Positions 8,363-16,414 of a DNA stretch of 64,000 nucleotides are shown piece by piece. Below the pieces are notes generated by a model. The model made no database searches, had not been told where the DNA came from, and saw nothing but the letters and a program-made list of their open reading frames with translations. The position numbers and the translations under genes are program-made. The stretch is taken from assembly GCF_023184515.1 (NCBI RefSeq), contig NZ_JAAHBP010000033.1, positions 1 to 64,000 of the forward strand. The letters run 5' to 3'. Source of the DNA: Streptomyces sp. D2-8. Its GTDB lineage: Bacteria > Actinomycetota > Actinomycetes > Streptomycetales > Streptomycetaceae. Positions within the stretch are counted from its first letter, which is position 1. Each line of letters opens with the position of its first letter.

Positions 8363-10245
8363 CGCAGATCAAGCTCCCGGTTCAAGAAGCGGTCGACCAG
8401 GGATTTCTGCGCTTCGTTGGCGTTGGCCCGCGCGTCGTGGACGTCTTGCTCGTCGTGGTGACTCAGCAGATCCGAGAGCTGAGAGTGCGGCAGAGCGAAA
8501 CGCTCGGCCCACCGCAGGGCGGTCATCTCCTGACGCCGGGCCGCAATCCGGTCGTGGACCAGCACCTGGACGGGCAGGTGCCGGGGCAGCGCCCGCGCGC
8601 ACGGGCATCCGAGACAGAGCATGAACGAGGCCCGGCATGGCTCGCCCGGAGGCGCGTGCGGGCTGTTCGTGTGGCCCACGCAAGCATTCATCACGGTGTC
8701 GAGCTCACCGCCGATCATGCGCTTGAGAACGGTGGCATCCACCTCGTGCTTCGCAGCGAGCGCTTCGGGATCGTCCTGTGCCCGTTCGACGTCCTCGCGG
8801 GTGAGGACGGACATGATGCCGCGGACGCGGGCCTTGGCCACCTCGCTTTCGAGGGCTGCGGCGACCACCTTCTGGTACTCGACCAAGTTGCCTCGGTTGC
8901 GCAGTAGATAGGTCGTAGCCAGCGTCTTCTCGGTGTGCGCGACAGGCTTTTGGTGCAGCTCGAGGTAGGTCAGCCTGATCATGCCGAGCGTGACGCGCAG
9001 TGGCTCCGGCTTCTTGTCCGCATCCACCGGGTCGGCCATGATGCCGTGGCCAGCCGCCCAGGCTCGCACCCACCCGTCGGCGCCCTTGGGCCGCAGGCCC
9101 CGGCCGGCACCACGTCCGCCGGCCTCGCTCCAGCCCAGCAGCAGCCGGTCGGAGCCGGTAGTAGCCCGCGACTGGGCAGTCAGCTCGTGCAGCAGGGCAT
9201 AGACCCCGAACGGGGTGTGGAGCTCGTCTCTGGCGGAGAGCGTCTCGGGATCCGCAGGAACGGTGATCCAGTCAGGGACGTCGCTGAGGACCAGATTCAT
9301 GAAGGCGCGGCTGCGACGACGGGGCTTGCGACTGCCCAAGATCGCCGTTCGGATGGCTCCGGTGTAACCGTCGGCACGGTGGTGGCTCGCCCGGATCTCC
9401 TGGATCACCCCGGGGTTCTCGCCGGTGAGGGCAGCCAGCAAGACCGCGCCGGCCGTGGCCTCCCGCCCGGAGAGGTGAACCGAGGTGACGATCTCGTTAA
9501 CCTTCCCGAAGGAGAACACCCAGGGCTCTGGGACCTGCAGACTCCCGTGGACCCGACTGTTATGCGTCGTGCGTGGGACGTCGCCGAAGCGATCCACCCA
9601 GTCCATCAACTCGATGCGACGGCCGAGCTCACCGAGCGCTTCACCGTCGCGAAAACGCTGCAGCAGTTCACGGTTCGCCCGGATTCGCTCGGCAGCCGAC
9701 CGCAGGTCGCAACGGGCGGCGTCGACGATCCGCCGGAACTCCTCCCGGCTGTAGCTCGCCTTCCGGCTGGGCAGCCGCGTGCGCCGCGGCGGCGCCTCGT
9801 TGAGCTTGGCCACCATGTCCGCGGCAAGGCCCTCCGCATGCGCCAGGACGTGTCTGACCTCGCCCACTTCCTCGACAGCGCCGAGCACCTTGTCCTGTCG
9901 GCTCGCCAGCATTCCGTCGAGGTGCTCCGGGCGAAGGTCTGCGATCTGTTGCGGGGGCCAGGCCAGGGTTGCCAGGTGGCGGCAGAAGATGCCGACACAG
10001 CGGTAGATCCTCTCTACCGTATGCAGGGAGGTGACGCCTGCCCCAGGTGCCGTGCGCCGGGCGAATGCCTCGGCCAGAGCGCCCCGAAGGGCTTCAGTAC
10101 CGGGGAATGCGCCGAAACGGCAGTCGTAGTAGCGTCCGCCGTCTTCCGCGTAGACCCTCACCACCAGGTCCGTGCCCGGCAAGAGACCGCGAGCGGTAGC
10201 AAGTCCGGCGCCGGGCAACGCCGCCCGCCGGCCGCGCGGACTCAC
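8359..10245 (-). CDS. Tyrosine recombinase-like protein, second of trio (628 aa, degenerate active site)
   Basis: Middle gene of the trio, joined to both neighbours by 4 bp overlaps. The region matching the integrase fold reads LAALTGENPGVIQEIRAS where the first catalytic arginine is normally in TGxR, so that arginine is absent or shifted. The second box reads LRVTLGMIRLTYLELHQKPV and then HTEKTLATTYLLRNRG, with R and Y but not the usual HxxR. The C-terminus is Cys/His-rich (CLGCPCARALPRH). It may be a structural partner for the two neighbours that keep complete motifs, or use alternative residues. Identification as a recombinase relies on the operon and fold-level pattern. Confidence 0.72.
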   Translation of the reverse strand: MSPRGRRAALPGAGLATARGLLPGTDLVVRVYAEDGGRYYDCRFGAFPGTEALRGALAEAFARRTAPGAGVTSLHTVERIYRCVGIFCRHLATLAWPPQQIADLRPEHLDGMLASRQDKVLGAVEEVGEVRHVLAHAEGLAADMVAKLNEAPPRRTRLPSRKASYSREEFRRIVDAARCDLRSAAERIRANRELLQRFRDGEALGELGRRIELMDWVDRFGDVPRTTHNSRVHGSLQVPEPWVFSFGKVNEIVTSVHLSGREATAGAVLLAALTGENPGVIQEIRASHHRADGYTGAIRTAILGSRKPRRRSRAFMNLVLSDVPDWITVPADPETLSARDELHTPFGVYALLHELTAQSRATTGSDRLLLGWSEAGGRGAGRGLRPKGADGWVRAWAAGHGIMADPVDADKKPEPLRVTLGMIRLTYLELHQKPVAHTEKTLATTYLLRNRGNLVEYQKVVAAALESEVAKARVRGIMSVLTREDVERAQDDPEALAAKHEVDATVLKRMIGGELDTVMNACVGHTNSPHAPPGEPCRASFMLCLGCPCARALPRHLPVQVLVHDRIAARRQEMTALRWAERFALPHSQLSDLLSHHDEQDVHDARANANEAQKSLVDRFLNRELDLR

Positions 10246-11702
10246 CGGACTGCGGCCAGGGGATCGGTGCGGACACCGGCATGCGTAGCGAAGGAATCCG
10301 CCATGAACTGGGCGATCGGGAAGCCCTCGGCGTGCGCCAGCAGCAACTCGACGTCCAGGGACCGAAACGGCTCCAGGTAGACGTCCTTGGTCGTCTCGAC
10401 CCGGCGATGACCAAGCAGAGTCTGCACCAGGTGCCAGACATCGCCGAACTGGTCACGGAAGTCGCGTGCCTCATCCTCGCTGAGGCTGGCCAGCCGGCCC
10501 GCGCTCACGAGCTTGCCGACCGAGAACCACTTCAGCGCGAACGAGTGCCGCAACATGTGCGCAGTGCAGGTGAACCCCTCCAGCCCCAGTTGCCCGATCC
10601 GCTCGTTGCCCTCCCGGAACACGTGCTGCCAAGCATGGCCGGCGCGCGGCAAGCCGTCCTCGTTCAACCACAGCGAAAGCGGCTCCATCCCCTGCTCAGT
10701 CTCCCAGTAGAGGCGACGTCGCAAGGCAGGCGAGAGCATCCGCCACGGACGGTCAACGCTCCCGCCGCCGACGCTTGCGAACCGCACCTTCTCCCGGTTG
10801 GCAGACGCCACGACACGAGTGCCGTGCTCCGCCGCGTAGCGACCGGCCCGCTGGGCCTGTCTCACTGCGCGCGCTCGCGGGCCTTCGACGTATGCACACA
10901 CGCCAGCCAGGACTGCCCGAGGCATCCAGTACGGATAGCCGTAGCCACCCTTTGCGCACTCGTCAGCCAGCGTGCACGTGAAGTAGGCCCGGCCCGCGAC
11001 GGACGAGGGAAGCTCCGGCAGCACCACGCTGCCCCAAGAAGCGACTCGCAGGCCCGTGCCGTACAGGCCATTGACGAAAGCCACGTTCCGCTGCTCGTTG
11101 CGCCCCCGCCAGGACCTGTCGCGCCGACCGCTCAGTGTCCTTCCTCCCAGTGCGAGGTCCCGCCAGCGAGCCACCGCCGCTGGATCCAGCCAGCGCACGT
11201 CGCTGCGCCGCTTCGCCTCTGGCGCCCCGAACTCCTCGAACGGGTCCGCCACCCGGTACTTCTTCCGGACCCACCGGTAGAACTTCTTGCAAGCAGCCAC
11301 ATCCTTCGAGAAGGCCGACCCCCCAACAGCCTCCTCGTTCTCCGGATCCGTCATCCGCCAGAACTGAAACTCCGCCACGTCATCCTCGGTCGCTTCCCAC
11401 CACCGAACCCCGCGCCCCAACAAGAAGTTCAGCCACAGGCCCAGGGAGTAGGCGTAGTCGCGGTTCGTCGTCTCCGCGAGAACCCGCATCTTCGGCGAAG
11501 CCAGGAAGGCATTTACCCGCAGGTCGGGATAGCCACCGAGGCCGATCATGAACCGCTGCCCGTGACGCACACCAAGATCGGCAGCCCAAGCCGCCAGATC
11601 CGTCCGGCAGCCTCTCGGCAGTCCCGTCAAGGACCGGCCGGAGTTCTCCAAGTCGTACCGATGAACCTGCCAGCGCGCTGCTGGCTGTACGGGCGTCGTC
11701 AC
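10242..11702 (-). CDS. Tyrosine recombinase, first of trio (TnpA-like, 486 aa)
   Basis: Classical tyrosine recombinase: YGTGLRVASWGSVVLPELP (first arginine), TAHMLRHSFALKWFSVG (HxxR), LLGHRRVETTKDVYLEPF (second histidine and tyrosine nucleophile). The N-terminal 180 residues hold a SAM-like core-binding domain (AYSLGLWLNFLLGRG). The start GTG 11702 is only 45 bp from the right end of the element. There is little room for a promoter inside the element, so expression may depend on flanking DNA or on the joint formed when the ends circularise. First gene of the operon; should cut and rejoin the GGCCGT core. Confidence 0.88.
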   Translation of the reverse strand: MTTPVQPAARWQVHRYDLENSGRSLTGLPRGCRTDLAAWAADLGVRHGQRFMIGLGGYPDLRVNAFLASPKMRVLAETTNRDYAYSLGLWLNFLLGRGVRWWEATEDDVAEFQFWRMTDPENEEAVGGSAFSKDVAACKKFYRWVRKKYRVADPFEEFGAPEAKRRSDVRWLDPAAVARWRDLALGGRTLSGRRDRSWRGRNEQRNVAFVNGLYGTGLRVASWGSVVLPELPSSVAGRAYFTCTLADECAKGGYGYPYWMPRAVLAGVCAYVEGPRARAVRQAQRAGRYAAEHGTRVVASANREKVRFASVGGGSVDRPWRMLSPALRRRLYWETEQGMEPLSLWLNEDGLPRAGHAWQHVFREGNERIGQLGLEGFTCTAHMLRHSFALKWFSVGKLVSAGRLASLSEDEARDFRDQFGDVWHLVQTLLGHRRVETTKDVYLEPFRSLDVELLLAHAEGFPIAQFMADSFATHAGVRTDPLAAVR

Positions 11703-11721
11703 CCCCTACTCAACGGCTCAA

Positions 11722-11753
11722 GCAACAACAAGTCACCCGATACAGAAGGCCGT
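11722..11753. repeat. Right end of the Tn554-like element
   Basis: GCAACAACA at 11722-11730 is the exact inverted partner of the left-end motif, and GGCCGT at 11748-11753 is the direct partner of the left core. Ligase coding resumes immediately in the frame left at 4178. Only 45 bp separate the recombinase start codon from the core. Confidence 0.7.
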
Positions 11754-12379
11754 CGTTCCCCGAGATCCGGGAGGCGGCCCTGGCACAGCTGCCGGCGGAC
11801 ACCGGGCTCGACGGCGAGCTGGTGGTGTGGGAGCGGGACCGGCTGGCGTTCGAGCGGCTGCAGCAGCGGCTCGCCCGGCGCGGGGCAGCTGCCGCTCAGG
11901 CGGCACAGGAGTGGCCGGCGCACTTCGTGGCCTTCGACCTGGTCCACCGAGGCGACGATCTGACGGGCTGGCCGTACGCGCGGCGCCGTGCGGCGTGGGA
12001 GGCGTTGTTCGCGGAGCGCGGCTTGGCGGCGCCGTTCACGTTGTGCCCGTCGACGACCGACCCGGCCCTGGCGCGGGAGTGGCTGTCGTGGACGGCGGCC
12101 GGGGTGGAGGGGCTGTGCTTCAAGCGGCTGGAGGAGTCCTATCGCGGGGGCGTGCGGTCGTGGCGGAAGTACAAGGTGCGGGTCACCACCGAGGCCGTGA
12201 TCGGCGCGGTCACCGGGTCACTTGCCACGCCCCGCACGCTGCTGCTGGGCCGCTACGACCCGGCGGGCCGCCTGCAGTACGTCGGCCGCAGCACCACTCT
12301 GTCCCGGGCCGCCGGCCGCGCTGTGGCCGACCAGCTGGCCCCGCCGCACGGCGCGCATCCGTGGACGGGCTGGACGTTC
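11748..12379 (+). pseudogene. ATP-dependent DNA ligase, central fragment (piece 2 of 3)
   Basis: Continues the ligase frame from piece 1: FPEIREAALAQLP, then LDGELVVWERDR (motif III), HFVAFDLVHRG (motif IIIa), VEGLCFKRLEESY (motif IV) and WRKYKVR (motif V), followed by the start of the OB-fold region (TLLLGRYDPAGRLQYVGR). Homology breaks after PWTGWTF at 12379. The continuation SAGWGTQRTLD appears at 13958, so a second insertion or rearrangement of about 1.58 kb also interrupts the gene. The frame happens to run on to a stop at 12407-12409. Confidence 0.85.
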
Positions 12380-12644
12380 TTCGGCTTCCCTGTTGGGTCG
12401 ACGTGTTGAAGCGGATGGAGCAGGAGTGGATGCCTGCCGGATTGGCGTACTTTCTCTGGGTCCCGAGGCACCGCGAGGCAACGGGGGATCGAGTACCTAT
12501 CCCCTAGCCGGGTGGAAGGACCTGGCTGAGGACCCACCCAGCGGTCGGGGCGCCACTAACTAAATGATCCAGAGACGATGGTCGGTCGGTGTATGAGTCG
12601 CCTCACTAGGTAGACTCGAAGACAGCCTTGAAATCGTAGGCCGC
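12380..12644. other. Left part of the second interruption of the ligase gene
   Basis: About 265 bp between the broken ligase and the end of the pentapeptide-repeat gene. A rightward open stretch to 12507 includes VLKRMEQEWMPAGLAYFLW but has no recognisable family and no own start. No terminal repeats or transposase could be identified, so the mechanism of this interruption is unknown. Confidence 0.35.
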
Positions 12645-13799
12645 CTACTTACCCGAGCCGGGTAGGTATTTGAAATCAGCGATCCTGGCCTTGACTAGCG
12701 GATCTTTTGCTAGGGATTCCGGAAGGCGTGTCGTTTTGTCTGGATGGGCCCCCACCACCTGTTTGACGGTCAGTTCTGCTGCCCCCTCTAGGTCCGCCCC
12801 ATCCATGGAGGCGCCTTCCAGAATGGCGTCGCGCACATTAGCTCCCTGTAGATTGGCCCCACCTAGATCCGTTTTCTGTAGCTGAGCCCCTCGCAGAAAG
12901 GCATTTTCCAGATGGGCGCCGTTCAGGTCAGCCCCCTCCAAGTGGGTGCCCATCAAGTGAGCACCCACCAAGTAAGCTCCACCCAAGTAGGCCCCCATCA
13001 GGAAGGCATCTGTCAGATCAGCAGCGTACAAGCGGGCGTCTTCCAACTCTGCCCCCTCCAGGCGGGCGTCAGTCAGATCTGCATACTCCAGATGGGCCCC
13101 CCACAGGAGAGCCTTCTCCAGGTGAGCGCGGGCCAAGTTGGCCCCGCGCAAGTAGGTTTTAGACAAGTCAATGTGGAACGGTTCATCCCGGCCCCGAGGT
13201 CGTCGGCCAAGTACCGTCAGCGCTGCCTGCACCGGCTCGCTCGGCCGGTCGATATGGCTTCGTCTAACTTGTACTTTTGATCCCCCCGTCCCTAAATGGG
13301 CTAAAAGCATCCGCAAGCTACGGCGGACGAGTCGCTCTTCGCCCTCCGTGACGGAATCGGTTGGCGCTGGAGCGTGCTCACGGACGAATGCGGCCAATAC
13401 CTCCACAATCGTAGCGTGATCTTTCTCCGAATCCCGCATGATCCGCTCTAGAGCGTAGATGCCACCGAGCTGTTCAACTGGCCTTTCAGATGCGATCTGA
13501 CCAATGGCTTTGGTGTATCGATCAGTGACCTGACCCTCGCGTGTCTGATGCAGGGTGCGGTGAGTGTAGGTGATTCCGATCGCCGCCAGACCGCCGGCAC
13601 CAACCGCCAGCAGGGCGGTACGGATCCCCGTGACGGTCGTTGCAACCGGTTGCGTCAATCCGGGGCCGTCGATGTAGTGCGCATCAATCCACCAAGGGAC
13701 TCGCCACAGGGCTACACCCGCCACAACGATCCCGCCGAGGGCAGCCAAAGTAGTCCACACCAACATCCACGGCCTCTGGCGCCACCACTTCGTGTTCAT
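12645..13799 (-). CDS. Membrane-anchored pentapeptide-repeat protein
   Basis: 384 aa from ATG 13799 (MNTKWWRQRPWMLVWTTL); an in-frame start at 13853 is less likely because the hydrophobic segment would then sit far in. Two membrane helices (about residues 10-35 and 60-80) are followed by a cytoplasmic helical stretch (RYTKAIGQIASERPVEQLGG) and a charged linker. Then comes a run of about 28 A(D/N)LxG-type pentapeptides (LRGANLARAHLEKALLWGAH and on) that should form a right-handed quadrilateral beta-helix. Such membrane pentapeptide proteins are frequent in Streptomyces and have no proven role. It lies alone in the second gap of the ligase gene, opposite to ligase transcription. Confidence 0.8.
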   Translation of the reverse strand: MNTKWWRQRPWMLVWTTLAALGGIVVAGVALWRVPWWIDAHYIDGPGLTQPVATTVTGIRTALLAVGAGGLAAIGITYTHRTLHQTREGQVTDRYTKAIGQIASERPVEQLGGIYALERIMRDSEKDHATIVEVLAAFVREHAPAPTDSVTEGEERLVRRSLRMLLAHLGTGGSKVQVRRSHIDRPSEPVQAALTVLGRRPRGRDEPFHIDLSKTYLRGANLARAHLEKALLWGAHLEYADLTDARLEGAELEDARLYAADLTDAFLMGAYLGGAYLVGAHLMGTHLEGADLNGAHLENAFLRGAQLQKTDLGGANLQGANVRDAILEGASMDGADLEGAAELTVKQVVGAHPDKTTRLPESLAKDPLVKARIADFKYLPGSGK

Positions 13800-13957
13800 G
13801 CCCTGGAGCAGAGCCCCTGGCTGCGCCACAGACGGCGCGACTCGGCGCGGCACACATCAAGAACACTCGAAGAGAGGGCACAGCCGCCGCGCCGGGGTCC
13901 GCGTTACCGCCCGTGATCAACGGCTGGGAGACTCGACATGCTGAACGTGCTAGAGAA

Positions 13958-14149
13958 AGCGCAGGGTGGGGAACGCAGCGCACTCTCGATGCCGTCCGGG
14001 TGCAGCCGGATGTCGTGATGGAAGTCGACGTGGACGTCGCCCGCGACAGCGCCGGTCGGTGGCGGCACCCGGCCTGCCCTCACCGCATCCGCGCGGACAT
14101 CGACGTCCAGGAGGTGCCGCTGTTCGGAGAAGGCGGCACCTTGTCGTGA
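13958..14149 (+). pseudogene. ATP-dependent DNA ligase, C-terminal fragment (piece 3 of 3)
   Basis: The frame reads SAGWGTQRTLDAVRVQPDVV, then EVDVDVARDSAGRWRHP and VPLFGEG, stop at 14147-14149. This is the OB-fold and tail of the same ligase family and completes pieces 1 and 2 (about 335 aa once rejoined). The adjoining upstream sequence (before 13958) is unrelated. It ends one base before the convergent DUF6207 gene. Confidence 0.8.
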
Positions 14150-14150
14150 G

Positions 14151-14414
14151 TCAGGGCCGGACCGTGGTCGGCTCTGTGGTCGGGCCGACCACGGCGGCCG
14201 CGGTGAGCGGCTGGCGCAGGTCCAGGTAGCAGCGCAGCCGTACGCCGGGCTGACCGGCGTCCCGCGTCGTCTGCTCCGCTGTGGCCGTCGCCCACCGTTC
14301 GGCGAGCAGTTGCTGGAAGGCGAGGGCGGTGGCGTCGTCGGCGGCCGCGACGTCGACGACGAGCAGGCCCGGCTCGCTCACGTGCGTCTCGTTGATCGGG
14401 TCCATGTACGGCAT
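14151..14414 (-). CDS. DUF6207 family protein
   Basis: 87 aa from ATG 14414; MDPINETHVSEPGLLVVDVA from ATG 14405 is the more usual start of this Streptomyces family. The core DATALAFQQLLAERWATAT and the ending GQPGVRLRCYLDLRQPL are family hallmarks. Function unknown; the family is small, soluble, and often found beside mobile genes and near linear replicon ends. Its last codons run over a GTGGTCG-GGC-CGACCAC palindrome (14176-14192) that is found again at 16937. It converges with the ligase remnant. Confidence 0.75.
   Translation of the reverse strand: MPYMDPINETHVSEPGLLVVDVAAADDATALAFQQLLAERWATATAEQTTRDAGQPGVRLRCYLDLRQPLTAAAVVGPTTEPTTVRP
14176..14192. promoter_or_regulatory. Palindrome GTGGTCG-N3-CGACCAC, copy 1
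   Basis: Perfect 7 bp arms with a 3 bp spacer inside the 3' end of the DUF6207 gene. The same arms with a different spacer recur at 16937-16953 upstream of the replication-relaxation gene. Two exact copies suggest a protein binding site. Confidence 0.4.
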
Positions 14415-14479
14415 TACGCCCGGGCTCCCGGGGAGGGTTCCGCTGCGGCGGTGTCTTCACCCGCCTGAGTGGTGGGCCG

Positions 14480-14752
14480 TCAGGGGCTGTCGCCGCCCCA
14501 GTCCCAGTGGGACGGGTCGCCGGGGCGCGGGTCGTACAGGGCGCGGCCGCCGGCGCCGAACTGCCCGAGCTCGGTCATCAGCGCGACGCCGGTCTGGATC
14601 TCATCCGCTGTCCAGCCGGTGATGTCGAGCAGCAGCCCATCGAGCGGGCCGCCGACCAGTTCGGCGTAGTCGCGGTGCGGCAGCGGGCCTGGATGGTCGT
14701 GGTCGGTGCCGTAGACCCGGCGGCGCAGCAGCTGCTCGTCATCACGGTCCAT
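14480..14752 (-). CDS. Small plasmid protein, 90 aa, unknown function
   Basis: ATG 14752 (MDRDDEQLLRRRVYGTDHDH). The middle reads HRDYAELVGGPLDGLLLDITGW, a 'GGPLDG' motif seen in many small Streptomyces proteins of unknown role, and it ends GDPSHWDWGGDSP. The frame is open further upstream to 15073, but that part overlaps the next gene and is poor coding sequence, so the shorter start is chosen. No membrane segment or catalytic motif. Confidence 0.6.
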   Translation of the reverse strand: MDRDDEQLLRRRVYGTDHDHPGPLPHRDYAELVGGPLDGLLLDITGWTADEIQTGVALMTELGQFGAGGRALYDPRPGDPSHWDWGGDSP

Positions 14753-14795
14753 CCGTTCAGCCTTGCAGCCGCCACTGACAGCCGGGTCCGGCGCG

Positions 14796-16414
14796 TCACC
14801 TGCGGAAGCGGGAGAGCCAGGTTCCGCCAGCCTTCTGCTCGGGCACGGCCTGGCCCTGCTGCTCCTGGTGCCGACGCGCGCCCGGCCAGGCTTGCTGAAC
14901 GTCGGTGTCGTACCGCCGGTCGCAGTCCCCGCACAGAGACGGGCGGGGCTCTTGGGGAACGCCCCAGCCGGCGCGCTCGATCGCCTTCCACCGTTCGTCG
15001 GTGAACTCGACACCGCATTCGGTGCAGACAGGGCGGCGGGCCTCACGCTGGAAAGTCGGCTGCTCTGCCCCACGGTGCACCGGCTCCTGGTGCTCTTGCT
15101 TGCCAGCCACTCGGCGTTCGGCGGCGACGGCCCTGTGCTTGCAGTCGTCGCACAGGTGCGGGTGGGTGTCCTTCGGGGCTCCCCAGTCCGTCACCTGGGC
15201 GACCTCCCACCGTTCGTCGGTGAACTTCGTCCCGCAGCCGGTGCAGACAGGACGACGGGCCTCACGCTCGGCTGCCTTCTTTGCCGCCTGCTCTTGGGCT
15301 GCCCGCCGCATCTGCGCCTGGTACTCGTCCTGGCGGGCCTTGGTCTCTTCCCGGGCACGGGCATCGGCCGCCTCGCGGCGGGGGTTGCCGATCGCTTCCC
15401 GCAGGGGCTCCATGTGGTCGCGGCCGAAGCGGAGGAACACCGGTCCGGCCGGGCCGTGCTCGCTCAGGTTCTTCAGCCCGGTCGCGATGATCGGGATTCT
15501 CCCGTCGTAGTGGTGGTGGCCGCCCTTCTGCCGCTGTCCCTGCCACAAGTGGGAGGTGAGCTCCATCAGCCGCGGGACGGTGCGGTTGGGGTTGCGCTCG
15601 CCGATGCGGTTGAACACCAGCAGGACGGGCGGGTACGCCGCGTCGCCGGACCAGGTGTCCGGAGCGCTCCAGCGGGTGCGCCACATCGGGCGCTCTTGCC
15701 GTCGGTGTCCTTCACCTTCCGCCGGAAGAACCGGGCGTACTTCTGAAGCTTGTCGGCGAGTTCCTCAGCACTCTCGTGGCAGTTGTCGACCTCGATGAAC
15801 AACAGCGGCACACCGTCCTGCGGGGCGGTCAGGACGATGTCGGCCTGGGCGCCGCCCTTGCCGGGCGCGTTCCACGTGCCGGTGGCGGGCAGCGACACCT
15901 CGGTCCAGTACGAGGCGATCGTGCCGATGCCGTCCGGTGCGTCGACGGCGGCCTGGACGTGCGGCGGGTCGACGTTGAGCCTGGCCATGTTCGGCTTCGG
16001 GCGTAGCATCGCGATCACCGTCTCGTTGACGGCCATCGGGTGGGAGGCCCCGCTGGAGCCCGCGCCGCGCGCGGTGGAGCCCATCTCCGTCACCGGGCGC
16101 GGCAGCTCGTAGGAGGCGGATTGCAGGCCCTTGGGGGTCAGGTTCCGTAGGGAGTCCCCCGTCTCGGTGGAGCCGCCGTTCTCGGACAGGCCGTGCTTGC
16201 GCATGTCGGAGAGTGCGGCGGTGTGCGAGGCGGTGCGGGCCTGCTTCTGCTTCGACGGGGTCGGCTTGTCGGCGTGCCGGAAGGTCAGGTGCGGGGCGCC
16301 GATCCGCTGGATCTGATCAGCCGTGGCCACCTTCAGTGCCCCGAGCACGCGCAGCACGTCACCGCGGTAGTTGTTCGTCGACCCCGCCGGGTTGTTCTTC
16401 CGCTTCCCCGCCAT
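14796..16414 (-). pseudogene. Replication-relaxation family protein, frameshifted near 15690
   Basis: From ATG 16414 the protein begins MAGKRKNNPAG and contains GALKVATADQIQRIGAPHLT, the winged-helix N-terminus of replication-relaxation proteins. A PD-(D/E)xK-like stretch LLFIEVDNCHESAEELADKL comes next. After DTDGK the frame is lost: restoring one base near 15690 continues as RPMWRTRWSAPDTWSGD ... PPVLLVFNRIG. The C-terminal part holds two near-identical Cys4-type zinc ribbons (CTGCGTKFTDERW ... CDDC and CTECGVEFTDERW ... CGDC) separated by a charged linker. Whole length about 539 aa if repaired. The shift may be a real inactivation or a sequencing error. Related proteins act in plasmid replication or copy control. 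Confidence 0.72.

Larger units (their letters stand above)
4179..11753. mobile_element. Tn554-like site-specific element inserted in an ATP-dependent DNA ligase gene
   Basis: A 7575 bp unit that splits one ligase reading frame and is bounded by GGCCGT hexamers. Joining 4178 to 11754 restores the ligase frame as MGPSFPEIRE with no extra or missing base. It carries three tyrosine recombinases and a short coiled-coil TnpC-like protein in one operon with 4 bp overlaps (11702 down to 5790), plus a MerR-PP2C fusion and a 54-codon ORF as apparent cargo. Tn554 of staphylococci has the same logic: two tyrosine recombinases, TnpC and a 6 bp core. The third recombinase recalls RIT (recombinase-in-trio) elements, so this may be a composite or separate branch. 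Confidence 0.85.

Noticed and set aside
10281..11963. 560-codon plus-strand open frame opposite the first recombinase
   Set aside because: Antisense shadow; the minus strand has the full recombinase motif set and the plus frame has no recognisable domain.
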